Source: Staphylococcus sp. NAM3COL9 (GTDB lineage Bacteria; Bacillota; Bacilli; Staphylococcales; Staphylococcaceae). From it: DNA of 64,000 nucleotides. How positions within the stretch are numbered: the stretch's first letter is position 1; each line of letters begins with the position of its first letter. Shown here one piece after another: positions 28,179 to 37,665 of the stretch. A program made the translations under genes and the position numbers. The stretch covers positions 339,271 to 403,270 of the forward strand of contig NZ_LGPC01000011.1 in NCBI RefSeq assembly GCF_001431205.1, in the 5' to 3' direction. The notes under the pieces were generated by a model. The model did not search any database, was not told the DNA's origin, and saw nothing but the letters and a program-made list of their open reading frames with translations.

Positions 28179-29312
28179 TTAATTTTGAGGTTTTCTTTTA
28201 CCCCAATACTGATAATACGTACATTCAATGTAGCCATTAAATAACTTTCTACGCTTAGTTGCCTTTTGGTTAACTAAATGTTCAAATTCTGTACTACTTG
28301 TCAAAATGTAAGTAGATAAATGAGGATGTTGTTGCATTAGTTCACCTATATAGCGATACATAACTTCTACTTCGTTACGATCACCAATACGTTCACCATA
28401 TGGCGGGTTGCCTATAAGTGAGATTGGCTCGTCTGCATCTATTGTAAGTGTATTAACATCTTTCACGCTAAATTGAATAATATCAGCTAATCCAACTTCT
28501 TCAGCGTTTCTGCGTGCAATATCTATCATTTCTGGATCGATATCCGAAGCATAAATTTCAAGTTTTCTATCGTAATTAGCTTGTTGGTCTGCTTCGTCTC
28601 TCATTTCATCATATAAATTGTCAGGCATCATGTCCCATTTTTCAGAAACAAAATCACGATTAAATCCAGGAGCAATGTTTTGCGCGATTAAGCAAGCTTC
28701 TATCGCTATTGTGCCTGAACCACAGAATGGATCTATTAACGGCGTGTCACCTGTCCAATTCGCTAATCGAATTAAACTTGCTGCAAGTGTTTCTTTAATT
28801 GGCGCTTCACCCTGAGCTAAACGGTAACCACGTTTATTCAATCCTGAACCAGAAGTGTCAATCGTAAGAAGTGCATTATCTTTTAATATTGAAACTTCTA
28901 CTGGGTATTTTGCACCCGTTTCATTTAACCAACCACGTTCTTGATACGCACGTCTTAAACGTTCAACAATTGCTTTTTTTACAATTGCTTGGCAATCAGG
29001 AACACTAAACAACGTTGATTTCACACTACGGCCTTGTACTGGGAAGTTACCATCTTGTTCAACAATTGCCTCCCAGGGTAAAGCCTTTGTTTTTTCAAAT
29101 AACTCATCAAATGTAGTGGCTTTAAATTGACCTACTACAATTTTAATTCTGTCTGCTGTGCGTAACCATAAATTACACTTAACAATTGCAGATTCGTCCC
29201 CTTCAAAAAATATTCTGCCATTTTCGACAGTTGTTTCATAACCTAATTCTTGAACTTCTTTTGCCACAACTGCTTCTAATCCCATAGGACATACGGCTAA
29301 TAATTGATACAT
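28179..29312 (-). CDS. THUMP-domain class I RNA methyltransferase (RlmK/L/YpsC-like)
   Basis: 377 residues: an N-terminal THUMP RNA-binding domain (~50-155) and a SAM-dependent methyltransferase domain with motif I DPFCGSGTIAIEACLIA, IYASDIDPEMIDIAR and the catalytic NPPYGERIG. This NPPY with THUMP architecture is that of 23S rRNA guanine-N2 methyltransferases (RlmL N-half). The position next to rnpB and gpsB is as for B. subtilis ypsC. The target base is not proven here. Confidence 0.92.
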   Translation of the reverse strand: MYQLLAVCPMGLEAVVAKEVQELGYETTVENGRIFFEGDESAIVKCNLWLRTADRIKIVVGQFKATTFDELFEKTKALPWEAIVEQDGNFPVQGRSVKSTLFSVPDCQAIVKKAIVERLRRAYQERGWLNETGAKYPVEVSILKDNALLTIDTSGSGLNKRGYRLAQGEAPIKETLAASLIRLANWTGDTPLIDPFCGSGTIAIEACLIAQNIAPGFNRDFVSEKWDMMPDNLYDEMRDEADQQANYDRKLEIYASDIDPEMIDIARRNAEEVGLADIIQFSVKDVNTLTIDADEPISLIGNPPYGERIGDRNEVEVMYRYIGELMQQHPHLSTYILTSSTEFEHLVNQKATKRRKLFNGYIECTYYQYWGKRKPQN

Positions 29313-29439
29313 TAGTTTGCTCCTTCTTAAATAAAGATTTACTTATATTTTATCAAAATTTTTTTTAAATAGATATGACATTGTACTAAGTTATAAATGC
29401 TACTGAGTTTAATGAATATTTTCTATAACTTTAGAAATT

Positions 29440-29466
29440 AAAAAAGCTCTCCTATATGGGAGAGCT
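29440..29466 (-). terminator. Terminator of rnpB
   Basis: AGCTCTCC (minus strand) pairs with GGAGAGCT, followed by TTTTTTAATT. Confidence 0.85.
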
Positions 29467-29467
29467 T

Positions 29468-29866
29468 GGGTCTAGTGATGATATTTCTGTAAGCCATGTT
29501 TTGTACCGTTGTACTGCCATCGTGTACTAGATACACTCGTACGCTGGTGGTAACCATCTGTCTACATGCTTTTAAAAGCATGTCCTATTTATACGTTGAA
29601 TTCCGTTAAATAAGTGCTCCTACCTAATTTGGATTGCTCACTCGAGGGGTTTACCGCGTTCCACCTTTTATATTTCTATAAAAGCTACGTCACTGTGGCA
29701 CTTTCAAACTATTTTAACCGTATCTAAAAGACTTAGGTTATTTCATTGCCGTCAATTTAATGCCTTGACTTATTTTTTCATCAAGCACGAACACTACAAT
29801 CATCTCAGATTGTGTGAGCATGGACTTTCCTCTATATTGCTATAGCGATCACCCAAAACACCATCT
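29468..29866 (-). ncRNA. rnpB: RNase P RNA, type B
   Basis: RNA subunit of RNase P, which matures tRNA 5' ends. Minus-strand conserved blocks are GAGGAAAGTCCATGCTC near the 5' end, GTAGTGTTCGTG, GAAAGTGCCACAGTGACG, GTGGAACGCGGTAAACCCC, TTAACGGAATTCAACG and ACAAAACATGGCTTACAGAA near the 3' end. Length of about 400 bases and the block order fit the Bacillus-type RNA. Ends are estimated from the promoter and the terminator. It lies between gpsB and the RNA methyltransferase, as in other Bacilli. Confidence 0.96.
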
Positions 29867-29871
29867 CTGAA

Positions 29872-29900
29872 AGTATACCATGCTTTAGACGGCTAAACAA
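29872..29900 (-). promoter_or_regulatory. rnpB promoter
   Basis: Extended -10 TGGTATACT (TATACT at 29872-29877) with TTGTTT 17 bases upstream on the minus strand. Confidence 0.6.
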
Positions 29901-29908
29901 ACAAAATA

Positions 29909-29940
29909 AACCAAGTTTTGAATGAAATCAAAACTTGGTT
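29909..29940. terminator. Hairpin terminator after gpsB
   Basis: AACCAAGTTTTGA and TCAAAACTTGGTT form a perfect 13-bp stem. A nearer stem (CACGCTAT/ATAGCGTG, 29972-29996) starts right at the gpsB stop. Together they isolate gpsB from rnpB. Confidence 0.75.
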
Positions 29941-29997
29941 CTATGTAGATGAAGCTATATCTACGATTCGCACACGCTATAATCATTCAATAGCGTG

Positions 29998-30351
29998 CTA
30001 TTTTCCAAATACTGCTTTTTCTAAATTAGAAATTCTTTTTAGAATATCAACATTATTATTGTTGCTATTACTCTTAGTTGCAGCACTACTATTGGAAGAG
30101 AAATTTTTGTTTTCTTGTGGTCTTGACGTTGCTACACGTAATCTAAGTTCTTCAAGTTCTTTTTTAAGTTTATTGTTTTCTTCGGAAAGCTTAACAACTT
30201 CACTATCTAAGTCTGACATTTTTTGATAATCCGCTATGATGTCGTCTAAGAAGGCATCGACTTCTTCCCTTCTATAACCACGTGTCATAGTTTTTTCAAA
30301 ATCTTTTTCATAAATATCCTTTGCTGATAATTTCAATGAAATATCTGCCAT
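29998..30351 (-). CDS. gpsB: Cell-division protein GpsB
   Basis: Small DivIVA-like adaptor that links FtsZ/division with PBP activity. 117 residues from the ATG at 30351, six bases after AGGTGG; the longer frame (30390) is not needed. N-terminal membrane/PBP-binding domain [20 protein letters not shown], coiled coil to ~75, an Asn/Ser-rich linker, and the C-terminal helix [16 protein letters not shown]. It follows ypsA, as in Bacilli. Confidence 0.95.
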   Translation of the reverse strand: MADISLKLSAKDIYEKDFEKTMTRGYRREEVDAFLDDIIADYQKMSDLDSEVVKLSEENNKLKKELEELRLRVATSRPQENKNFSSNSSAATKSNSNNNNVDILKRISNLEKAVFGK

Positions 30352-30362
30352 TTTTTCCCACC

Positions 30363-30929
30363 TCATTCGAAACTTTGTTCTTGAGACCACTGTAAATCAT
30401 TGATGAAATCAGTTAATTCATCGAACGTCACAATGTCACAAGTATAATTTGTTTTTTCCATAAAATCAACTAACATTTGCTTGAAGAATTTTGGACTTGC
30501 TTCTTGCTCCTCATCATATATTAATAATGTTTGATCTGTGTGATCTAACATGAACTGATCCGTCTGTTTAAATTGATGAGGTCCTTCATATGGTGAATGA
30601 AATACACTATCTACAAAATCAGCCTTTTGTGTGATATTTTGATATTTAGCTTGATTTTGTTCGTTCCATCTATCACTGTGACCATAAAACGGCGTTATAA
30701 TACCTAATTTAAGATTTGGATATGTTGCTTTCAAATCAAGTACTACTTCTGCTGTCCATAATTCTATACCCATCTGTCCTTGTATTAATACCCATTCTAA
30801 GCCTTCTTCAATCAATCGATTTAATTTATGTGCTATAAATTTTTTTAAATAGGAAACTTCTGGAGCATCATCTTTGAAAATATTAAGTTCATAAGATTTA
30901 TAACCTGTGACATAAATTGTTTTTATCAT
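30363..30929 (-). CDS. ypsA: YpsA-family (SLOG) protein
   Basis: 188 residues, DUF1273. The Rossmann-like SLOG fold is visible: [14 protein letters not shown] at the start, [39 protein letters not shown]. In B. subtilis and S. aureus YpsA affects cell division when overproduced. The ligand is unknown. Its start overlaps the yppE stop by 4 bases and it ends 12 bases before gpsB. Confidence 0.9.
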   Translation of the reverse strand: MIKTIYVTGYKSYELNIFKDDAPEVSYLKKFIAHKLNRLIEEGLEWVLIQGQMGIELWTAEVVLDLKATYPNLKLGIITPFYGHSDRWNEQNQAKYQNITQKADFVDSVFHSPYEGPHQFKQTDQFMLDHTDQTLLIYDEEQEASPKFFKQMLVDFMEKTNYTCDIVTFDELTDFINDLQWSQEQSFE

Positions 30930-31264
30930 AGATACGACTCACTTCTTTGAATATAGCTTAAATCATATTGAACAGCCTTTATTTTTTCTGTGAATAGTTT
31001 TCTGCTTGAGCGTTTGAAGTGGCACTCCACAGATAATTCTTCGATATTAGAAACTAATAAATCAAATTTTTGTTTGTTCATATATTGCAAATGAAGTATT
31101 TGAGTTTCATATTGAATAAAGGATGCGAGCAATTCATCAATATTGTTAGTAAATGGGACGACAACAGAATAAAAATCATAATCTTCGCCAGATGCTTTTA
31201 CGGATTCATATTTATCTTGCATAAGCTGTACATCATCTAATAATTGCGTAATTAACTGTTGCAT
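30926..31264 (-). CDS. YppE-like DUF1798 protein
   Basis: 112-residue helical protein matching the YppE/DUF1798 family by length, helical pattern ([20 protein letters not shown]) and location before ypsA-gpsB and divergent from recU. Function unknown. Confidence 0.8.
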   Translation of the reverse strand: MQQLITQLLDDVQLMQDKYESVKASGEDYDFYSVVVPFTNNIDELLASFIQYETQILHLQYMNKQKFDLLVSNIEELSVECHFKRSSRKLFTEKIKAVQYDLSYIQRSESYL

Positions 31265-31406
31265 GAAGTTTCCTCCTACACAATAAATTTACCATAAAAG
31301 ATAATGTGCGTCATTTCTGAAGCGTCGACTTACATTTATGTTATAATAACGGCTTAATTAGTTCCAAATATTGTTTAATTATGCAAAGCACGTTAAAATG
31401 TACTTG

Positions 31407-31424
31407 ATGTATTTGTAAATACAT
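31407..31424. promoter_or_regulatory. Perfect palindrome upstream of recU-pbp2
   Basis: ATGTATTT-GT-AAATACAT, 18 bp. The same arms occur upstream of hepS (54701-54720). It lies about 18 bases before the -35 of the recU promoter, suggesting an operator (inference). Confidence 0.35.
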
Positions 31425-31442
31425 TGATTCATATTTCAAGGT

Positions 31443-31472
31443 TTGGAAAAATTTGCCAAAGTCGGGTATAAT
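31443..31472 (+). promoter_or_regulatory. recU-pbp2 promoter
   Basis: TTGGAA (31443-31448), 18-base spacer, TATAAT (31467-31472). It fits the start of recU 41 bases downstream. Confidence 0.65.
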
Positions 31473-31513
31473 AGAAAAAGTTTTTGATTTCCAAACTAAA
31501 GTGGTGAAAAACA

Positions 31514-32140
31514 ATGAATTACCCTAATGGGAAACCATTTAATAGAAATAAGTCTCAAGTCGGACGAACTCATAAGGGTCAAAAGGGTAAAATAGACTAT
31601 GGTGGCAGAGGTATGTCTCTTGAAAATGATATCGAACTGTCGAACACGTACTATTTGAACCATGAAATGGCGGTTATACATAAAAAACCAACGCCTGTTC
31701 AAATCGTAAATGTTCATTATCCTATGAGAAGTAAGGCTGTTATTAATGAGGCTTATTTCCGAACGCCGTCTACAACTGATTATAATGGTATTTATAATGG
31801 ACATTACCTAGACTTTGAAGCGAAAGAAACGAAAAATAAAACTTCTTTTCCATTGATTAATATGCATGAACACCAAGTTTCACATATGGCGTCTTGTTTC
31901 AAACAGAATGGTATTGTATTTCTATTAATTCGTTTTAAAACGCTTGATGAAGTATATCTTCTTCCCTATTCTAAGTTTGAATATTTTTGGGAAAGACATA
32001 CGAATAACATTAAAAAGTCGATAACGGTTGAAGAAGTAAGAAAAAATGGTTACTATATTCCTTATCAGTATCAACCACGATTGAACTACCTCAAAGCTGT
32101 TGATAAGTTGATATTAGATGAAAGTGAGGACCGCGTATGA
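31514..32140 (+). CDS. recU: Holliday-junction resolvase RecU
   Basis: 208-residue endonuclease that cuts four-way junctions during recombination and chromosome segregation. Visible: [13 protein letters not shown] [39 protein letters not shown], and the nuclease core [20 protein letters not shown] with E-x-K. Its stop overlaps the pbp2 start (ATGA), a coupling conserved across Bacilli. Confidence 0.95.
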   Translation: MNYPNGKPFNRNKSQVGRTHKGQKGKIDYGGRGMSLENDIELSNTYYLNHEMAVIHKKPTPVQIVNVHYPMRSKAVINEAYFRTPSTTDYNGIYNGHYLDFEAKETKNKTSFPLINMHEHQVSHMASCFKQNGIVFLLIRFKTLDEVYLLPYSKFEYFWERHTNNIKKSITVEEVRKNGYYIPYQYQPRLNYLKAVDKLILDESEDRV

Positions 32141-34356
32141 CGGAGAAAAAAAGGACTTCCCACTCTAACAAGAAAGGTAAGTCCGAGCAAAAAGAGAATA
32201 GGAATATTAAACGAACGATAATCAAGGTGATTGGCTTTCTTATCATTGCTTTCATTGTCTTAGCGTTAATAGGAATCTTGTTATTTGCTTATTATGCTTG
32301 GAAAGCTCCAGCATTTACTGAAGCAAAATTACAAGACCCAATCCCAGCTAAGATTTATGATAAAAATGGAGAATTGGTGAAAACAATTGATAATGGACAA
32401 CGACGTGAACATGCTGACTTAGATGAAGTGCCTAAAGCAATGAAGGATGCTGTATTGGCTACAGAAGATAATCGCTTCTACAGTCATGGTGCACTCGACT
32501 ATAAACGTTTGTTCGGCGCTGTTGCTAAAAATGTTACTGGTGGATTTGGTTCTCAAGGTGCGTCGACTCTAACACAACAAGTTGTTAAACGATCATTCTT
32601 GACAGATAAAAAATCTATTGCACGTAAGGCACAGGAAGCATACTTGTCATACAGATTAGAACAAGAGTACAGTAAAGATGAAATATTCGAAATGTACTTG
32701 AATAAGATTTATTATTCAGATGGTGTTTATGGTGTGAAGGCGGCAGCTAAATATTACTTTGATAAAAACTTGAAAGATTTAACTTTAACTGAGGAAGCAT
32801 ATCTTGCTGGTTTACCACAAGTACCAAACACGTATAATGCTTATGATAATCCTAAAGAAGCGGAATCGCGTAAAAACACTGTGCTTTATCTAATGGAATA
32901 TCATGACAGGATTTCTAAAGAAGAGAAAGAAAAAGCGCAAGAGACTAAAATACAAGATACGCTCGTTAAACGAACTCCTGAAGATCGACAAGTTAGCCAA
33001 GATGATTCTAAAAAAGAATATGATTCATATATTAACTTTGTAAAATCAGAGCTCATGAACAATAAAGAGTTCAAAGATAAAGATTTAGGTTCCGTATTAA
33101 ATAGTGGCATTAAGATTCATACAAATATGGAAAAAAATGTTCAAGAAACATTGCAAGAACGTATTAATAATGGTAGCTATTACAAAAATGAGAATCAACA
33201 AGTTGGTTCATCTATCGTAGATAGTGAAACTGGCGGGCTTGTTGCAATATCAGGTGGTAGAGATTATAAAGACCTCGTTGATAGAAACTTAGCAACAGAC
33301 GCACACCCTACGGGATCGTCATTAAAACCATTCTTATCTTATGGTCCAGCAATGGAAAACATGTCTTGGGCAACCGACCATGCTATGAAAGATGAAGAAG
33401 AATACCAAGTTGATGGTGTTACATTCAGAAACTATGACACGAAAAGTCATGGAACAGTTAAACTTTATGATGCGTTACGTCAAAGTTTCAACATTCCTGC
33501 CTTAAAAGCTTGGGAATCAACGAAGCAAAATGCTGGAAAAGATGCACCGAAGAAATTCGCTAAAAAAGTAGGATTAGATTATGAAGGAGATATTGGACCT
33601 TCTGAAGTACTAGGTGGTTCTGCATCTGAGTTCTCTCCTACACAATTAGCATCAGCATTTGCAGTAATTGCAAATGGTGGCGAGTACAACAATGCGCATT
33701 CAATTGAAAAAGTTGAAAAACAAAATGGCGAAGTTATTGAATATGAGCATACAAGTAAAAAAGCTATGAAGGATTCTACTTCTTACATGCTAGCTGAAGT
33801 ACTTAAAGGTACATTTGAGGCATATGGCTCTGCATATGGACACGGCATCTCTGGAGTGAACATAGCCGCTAAAACAGGTACAGGTACGTATGGACAACAA
33901 ACTTACCAACAATATAATTTACCTGATGATGCTGCTAAAGATGTTTGGGTTAATGGTTTTACACCTAAATACAGTATGTCTGTATGGATGGGATTCAATG
34001 AAGTTAAACAAGGCGGAACAAACTCATTTATAGGAAGTGATGAACAAAAATATCCTCAATTCCTATTAGAAGATGTAATGTCTACTGTTTCACCACGTGA
34101 TGGTAAAGACTTCACTAAACCAGATTCTGTTAGCGGAGATAGTAAAGATAATTTATCAGTTAAAGATAAACCTGATGACAATACAACTGATAATGATCCT
34201 AAAGGTCAAGGCAGTAACAGTGATTCAGATAGTGACTCAGAAAGTAATAGCTCAAACAGTAGCAATACTGGTAGTACAAATACCAATAATACAAGTGGTA
34301 CAAACACTACCAATGCAAATAGTAGTGGAACAGCTACTTCAAATAGTACACAATAA
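32137..34356 (+). CDS. pbp2: Penicillin-binding protein 2 (bifunctional class A PBP)
   Basis: Makes glycan strands and cross-links peptides outside the membrane; the main staphylococcal transglycosylase/transpeptidase. 739 residues: Lys-rich cytoplasmic head, membrane span at ~28-52, transglycosylase domain with [20 protein letters not shown] and [13 protein letters not shown]. The transpeptidase serine is in [11 protein letters not shown] (STxK-like SSLK), with SFNIP and KTGTGTYG. The tail after ~660 is a low-complexity Asp/Ser/Asn/Thr run. Start overlaps recU by 4 bases. Confidence 0.96.
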   Translation: MTEKKRTSHSNKKGKSEQKENRNIKRTIIKVIGFLIIAFIVLALIGILLFAYYAWKAPAFTEAKLQDPIPAKIYDKNGELVKTIDNGQRREHADLDEVPKAMKDAVLATEDNRFYSHGALDYKRLFGAVAKNVTGGFGSQGASTLTQQVVKRSFLTDKKSIARKAQEAYLSYRLEQEYSKDEIFEMYLNKIYYSDGVYGVKAAAKYYFDKNLKDLTLTEEAYLAGLPQVPNTYNAYDNPKEAESRKNTVLYLMEYHDRISKEEKEKAQETKIQDTLVKRTPEDRQVSQDDSKKEYDSYINFVKSELMNNKEFKDKDLGSVLNSGIKIHTNMEKNVQETLQERINNGSYYKNENQQVGSSIVDSETGGLVAISGGRDYKDLVDRNLATDAHPTGSSLKPFLSYGPAMENMSWATDHAMKDEEEYQVDGVTFRNYDTKSHGTVKLYDALRQSFNIPALKAWESTKQNAGKDAPKKFAKKVGLDYEGDIGPSEVLGGSASEFSPTQLASAFAVIANGGEYNNAHSIEKVEKQNGEVIEYEHTSKKAMKDSTSYMLAEVLKGTFEAYGSAYGHGISGVNIAAKTGTGTYGQQTYQQYNLPDDAAKDVWVNGFTPKYSMSVWMGFNEVKQGGTNSFIGSDEQKYPQFLLEDVMSTVSPRDGKDFTKPDSVSGDSKDNLSVKDKPDDNTTDNDPKGQGSNSDSDSDSESNSSNSSNTGSTNTNNTSGTNTTNANSSGTATSNSTQ

Positions 34357-34372
34357 CAAGATTGCAGTTTTA

Positions 34373-34412
34373 AAAGACCCGGTTTCCATATTAATTGGAA
34401 GTCGGGTCTTCG
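34373..34412 (+). terminator. Terminator of recU-pbp2
   Basis: AAGACCCG and CGGGTCTT with an inner TTCC/GGAA stem, then TTCGTT. The T run is short. Confidence 0.65.
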
Positions 34413-34466
34413 TTATTATTAAAGTATATTTATATATACTCATTCATCAAACATATACAATCAAGA

Positions 34467-34517
34467 ATTAAAAAACAGCACAAGACTCCTAATTTTGGGA
34501 GCTTACGCTGTTTTTAT
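34467..34517 (-). terminator. Terminator of the dnaD-nth-ypoC operon
   Basis: AAACAGC...GCTGTTT stem with an inner CTCC/GGAG stem, followed on the minus strand by a run of six T. Confidence 0.7.
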
Positions 34518-34520
34518 TGT

Positions 34521-34859
34521 TTAAGGTTTATTATTAAAACGAATTTGATAGGATGCATTCATTTTAATAAGTTCTGATTTTAGTGTTTTCATTTGACTAT
34601 AACCCATAAAATGATATTTACGTGCAATCATATAATTATATCTTTCTTCGAAGTTCATTGGAACGACAGCATATTCATTTAAGTATTTAAAATCAATAAT
34701 TTCAATACTATTAATTTGTTTAAAGTAATGTTGAATCAGATTAAAGTATTGATCTAACAAATGTTTTGCTTCTGGTGATTTTAGTTTTTTTACTTTCGCA
34801 TATGGATCCAATTGCAGTTCTAAGTTTGTAAAATCTTCTTTTGTAATCATTTTGTTCAT
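34521..34859 (-). CDS. YpoC-like protein
   Basis: 112 residues matching YpoC by place (after nth, before the pbp2 locus) and by the conserved LKSPEAKHLLDQYF and the ERYNYMIARKYHFMGY stretch. Start overlaps the nth stop by 4 bases. No known activity. Confidence 0.8.
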   Translation of the reverse strand: MNKMITKEDFTNLELQLDPYAKVKKLKSPEAKHLLDQYFNLIQHYFKQINSIEIIDFKYLNEYAVVPMNFEERYNYMIARKYHFMGYSQMKTLKSELIKMNASYQIRFNNKP

Positions 34860-35515
34860 GCCTCTTTCAAACTTGCTTTATAACGCTTTTGACCTTCTCT
34901 GCATTCTTCGAATAATGGACAAATATCACATTTCGGTTTACGGGCTAAGCAATGATAGCGGCCGAAAAATATGAGTTGATGATGTGTTTTGTTCCATCTT
35001 TCTCTAGGAACTACTTTACACAATTTATCCTCTACTTGACGTACATTATCTTTCCATCGGCATATACCCAAACGTTTTGAGATGCGTTCTACATGTGTAT
35101 CTACAGCTAATGAAGGTTCTCCAAAAGCTACACTCATAACAACGTTCGCTGTTTTTCTACCCACACCTGCTAGGCTTTCTAACTCATCGTGTGTTCGAGG
35201 AATCTTACCATCAAATTTATCTAAAAGTGATTGACATAATTTTTGAATGTTTTTGGCTTTATTTCTATATAAACCAATAGTACGTATATCATTTTCTAAT
35301 TCTGAAATATCCACACTTAAATAATCTTCTGGTGTTTTATATTTTGCAAATAAAGGTTTTGTGAGTTTATTTACTGAAATATCAGTTGTTTGTGCAGATA
35401 AAAGTACAGCAATTGTAAGTTCAAATGCGTTGTTATGGATAAGTTCGCATTCAGCATTTGGAAACATTTCAGCTATGACATCAACCATTTCAAGTGCTTT
35501 TTTATTACTTACCAT
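34856..35515 (-). CDS. nth: Endonuclease III
   Basis: DNA glycosylase/AP lyase for oxidised pyrimidines. 219 residues from the ATG at 35515, which lies inside the end of dnaD; longer frame rejected because homologues begin M-x-S-K-K. The helix-hairpin-helix LESLAGVGRKTANVVMSVAF has the catalytic Lys, followed by VDTHVERISKRLG (catalytic Asp) and the [4Fe-4S] cluster cysteines CLARKPKCDICPLFEEC. Confidence 0.96.
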   Translation of the reverse strand: MVSNKKALEMVDVIAEMFPNAECELIHNNAFELTIAVLLSAQTTDISVNKLTKPLFAKYKTPEDYLSVDISELENDIRTIGLYRNKAKNIQKLCQSLLDKFDGKIPRTHDELESLAGVGRKTANVVMSVAFGEPSLAVDTHVERISKRLGICRWKDNVRQVEDKLCKVVPRERWNKTHHQLIFFGRYHCLARKPKCDICPLFEECREGQKRYKASLKEA

Positions 35516-36191
35516 TTGGATTCTCCCCATTCAGCCAATCAAATTTAGGAACATTACTAACTGTATGTTTCATTTTAGGTTGGTTAAATTGACGGCTAAT
35601 TTTCTTCGAATCTTCAATTGTTTTCACATTATTCTTTTTCCAATTCAGTAAAATGCGGTCAATATACTTAAAGCTCATTTTATTTTGGCTCTCTGCTTCG
35701 TTTAATGCAGCTTGAATGACACTTAAATCATGTTTATCTATATCTAACCATTGATTTAATGTTTCTATCTCGTATGGAGATAATGGTCTGCCAAACGCTT
35801 GTTCAATTTTTTGAAATAGTGTATTGAATTCTAGTTCAGATTCATGTTCGTCTTGTTTTACATTCATTTGTTGCATAATTTCACTTAATCTATCATAGAA
35901 CTGGTTAAGGTTCATATATTCAGTAAACTTGCCTTCTTCGTCCTTATTGACATTAAGCTCTAGTAAATCATGTTGTATTAAAGTTTGAATGATTGAAGTG
36001 ATTTCTCTTGAATCTAATGCAGAGCCTTGCTGTAAAGATTCAATTGAAGGTTGTTTATTCGATGTTTCAGATGCATGTAATAATTTGATTAAAATAACTA
36101 ATTCTGTTTCGTTTAAACCTAATTCATTGTAATGATCAAGTAGTTCTTTTCGAATTACAACTGGTCTTGTTTTTAATTGTTCTCTGTCCAA
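35505..36191 (-). CDS. dnaD: Replication initiation protein DnaD
   Basis: Loads the helicase machinery with DnaB/DnaI at the origin and at restart sites. 228 residues from a TTG at 36191, seven bases after GGGAGG; the frame's earlier GTG (36206) lies inside that ribosome-binding site. N-terminal winged-helix (RPVVIRKELLDHYNELGLNE) and C-terminal DDBH2 domain (FGRPLSPYEIETLNQWLD, IDRILLNWKKNNVKTIED). Overlaps nth by 11 bases. Confidence 0.94.
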   Translation of the reverse strand: MDREQLKTRPVVIRKELLDHYNELGLNETELVILIKLLHASETSNKQPSIESLQQGSALDSREITSIIQTLIQHDLLELNVNKDEEGKFTEYMNLNQFYDRLSEIMQQMNVKQDEHESELEFNTLFQKIEQAFGRPLSPYEIETLNQWLDIDKHDLSVIQAALNEAESQNKMSFKYIDRILLNWKKNNVKTIEDSKKISRQFNQPKMKHTVSNVPKFDWLNGENPNGK

Positions 36192-36279
36192 ATTAACGCC
36201 TCCCACCTTTGATATTGCTATAAAAACGTCCAGCCATTATTTGTGGACTGGACGCTTATTGTGAATCTTATTTAAAATA

Positions 36280-37572
36280 TTATGGATATAATCGATTAAG
36301 TAAACGTGGGAATGGTGCAGTTTCACGAACATGGTCCACGCCTGATAACCAAGCTACAGTTCTTTCTAAACCTAAACCGAAACCACTATGAGGTACACTG
36401 CCATAACGACGTAAATCTAAATAATAACTATAACTCTCAGCGTCTAAGCCATATTCGTTAATACGTTGTTCTAGTAAGTCAAGATCATTTATACGTTCAG
36501 ACCCGCCTATAATTTCGCCATAGCCTTCAGGTGCAATTAAATCTGCACACAGTACAGTATCTTCGTTTTCTGGATTTGGTTGCATATAGAAAGGTTTGAT
36601 TTTTGTTGGATAGTTAGTGATAAAGACTGGTAAATCATAATGATTAGCGATAGCCGTTTCATGTGGAGAACCGAAATCCTCGCCCCATTCTATATCTTCA
36701 AAACCTTGTTCTTTTAAGAATACTACAGCATCATCGTATGTGATACGTGGGAATGGAGTAGTTACTTTTTCAAGTTTAGATGTATCACGTTCTAATATGT
36801 TAAGTTCAAGTTTACAGTTATTTAATACAGATTGAATTACATGTGTCACATATTGCTCTTGAACTTCTAAACTTTGCGCATGTTCACAAAAAGCCATTTC
36901 AGGTTCAATCATCCAGAATTCAATTAAATGACGACGTGTTTTGGATTTTTCAGCACGGAATGTTGGGCCAAATGAGAATACTCTACCGTGAGCCATTGCA
37001 GCAGCTTCCATATAAAGCTGTCCACTTTGTGATAAGAATGCGTCTTCATCAAAGTATTTTGTATGGAATAACTCACTTGTGCCTTCAGGTGCACTTGCTG
37101 TTAAAATAGGCGGGTCAATTTTTGTGAAACCATTGTCATTAAAGAATGCATAAGTTGCACGAATAATCTCATTTCTAATTTTCATAACAGCATGTTGTTT
37201 TTTAGAACGTAACCATAAATGACGATGGTCCATTAAAAATTCTGTGCCATGGTCTTTAGGTGTGATTGGGTAATCATGAGCTTCTGAAATTATTTCTATT
37301 GATTTCACTTGCATTTCGTAACCAATATCTGAACGATTATCTTCAGAAATAATGCCAGTAATATAAATGGATGATTCTTGTGTTAATTCTTTAGCTAATT
37401 TAAATATTTCCTCAGTTACTTCTGCTTTTGCTACGACACCTTGCATAAAGCCTGTCCCATCTCTTAATTGTAGGAATGCTATTTTCCCACTTGAACGTTT
37501 ATTAGTTAACCAAGCGCCAATAGTCACTTCTTGGTTAAGATATTGTTTAGCTTCTTTAATCGTTGTCTTCAT
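36280..37572 (-). CDS. asnS: Asparaginyl-tRNA synthetase
   Basis: Class II synthetase, 430 residues. An OB-fold anticodon-binding domain (~1-100) precedes the catalytic domain with motif 1 ([20 protein letters not shown]), motif 2 ([22 protein letters not shown]) and motif 3 ([13 protein letters not shown]). FRAEKSKT with WMIEPE marks Asn rather than Asp specificity. The 93-base upstream gap is too short for a T-box. It belongs to the conserved dinG-asnS-dnaD-nth group. Confidence 0.96.
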   Translation of the reverse strand: MKTTIKEAKQYLNQEVTIGAWLTNKRSSGKIAFLQLRDGTGFMQGVVAKAEVTEEIFKLAKELTQESSIYITGIISEDNRSDIGYEMQVKSIEIISEAHDYPITPKDHGTEFLMDHRHLWLRSKKQHAVMKIRNEIIRATYAFFNDNGFTKIDPPILTASAPEGTSELFHTKYFDEDAFLSQSGQLYMEAAAMAHGRVFSFGPTFRAEKSKTRRHLIEFWMIEPEMAFCEHAQSLEVQEQYVTHVIQSVLNNCKLELNILERDTSKLEKVTTPFPRITYDDAVVFLKEQGFEDIEWGEDFGSPHETAIANHYDLPVFITNYPTKIKPFYMQPNPENEDTVLCADLIAPEGYGEIIGGSERINDLDLLEQRINEYGLDAESYSYYLDLRRYGSVPHSGFGLGLERTVAWLSGVDHVRETAPFPRLLNRLYP

Positions 37573-37665
37573 AGCCAGTCTCCTAATAATATTGTAGTCT
37601 TCTTTTCTTTATCCTTATATATTTTAACAAAATCAATGTATAAGTTCTAGTTGCGCGTGCTGGGT

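Noticed and set aside
34097..34471. 124-codon frame overlapping the end of pbp2
   Set aside because: Shadow of the Ser/Asn/Thr-rich pbp2 tail in another frame; no independent start signal.
37573..37665. T-box leader of asnS
   Set aside because: The gap is about 90 bases with no T-box bulge sequence or terminator/antiterminator pair.
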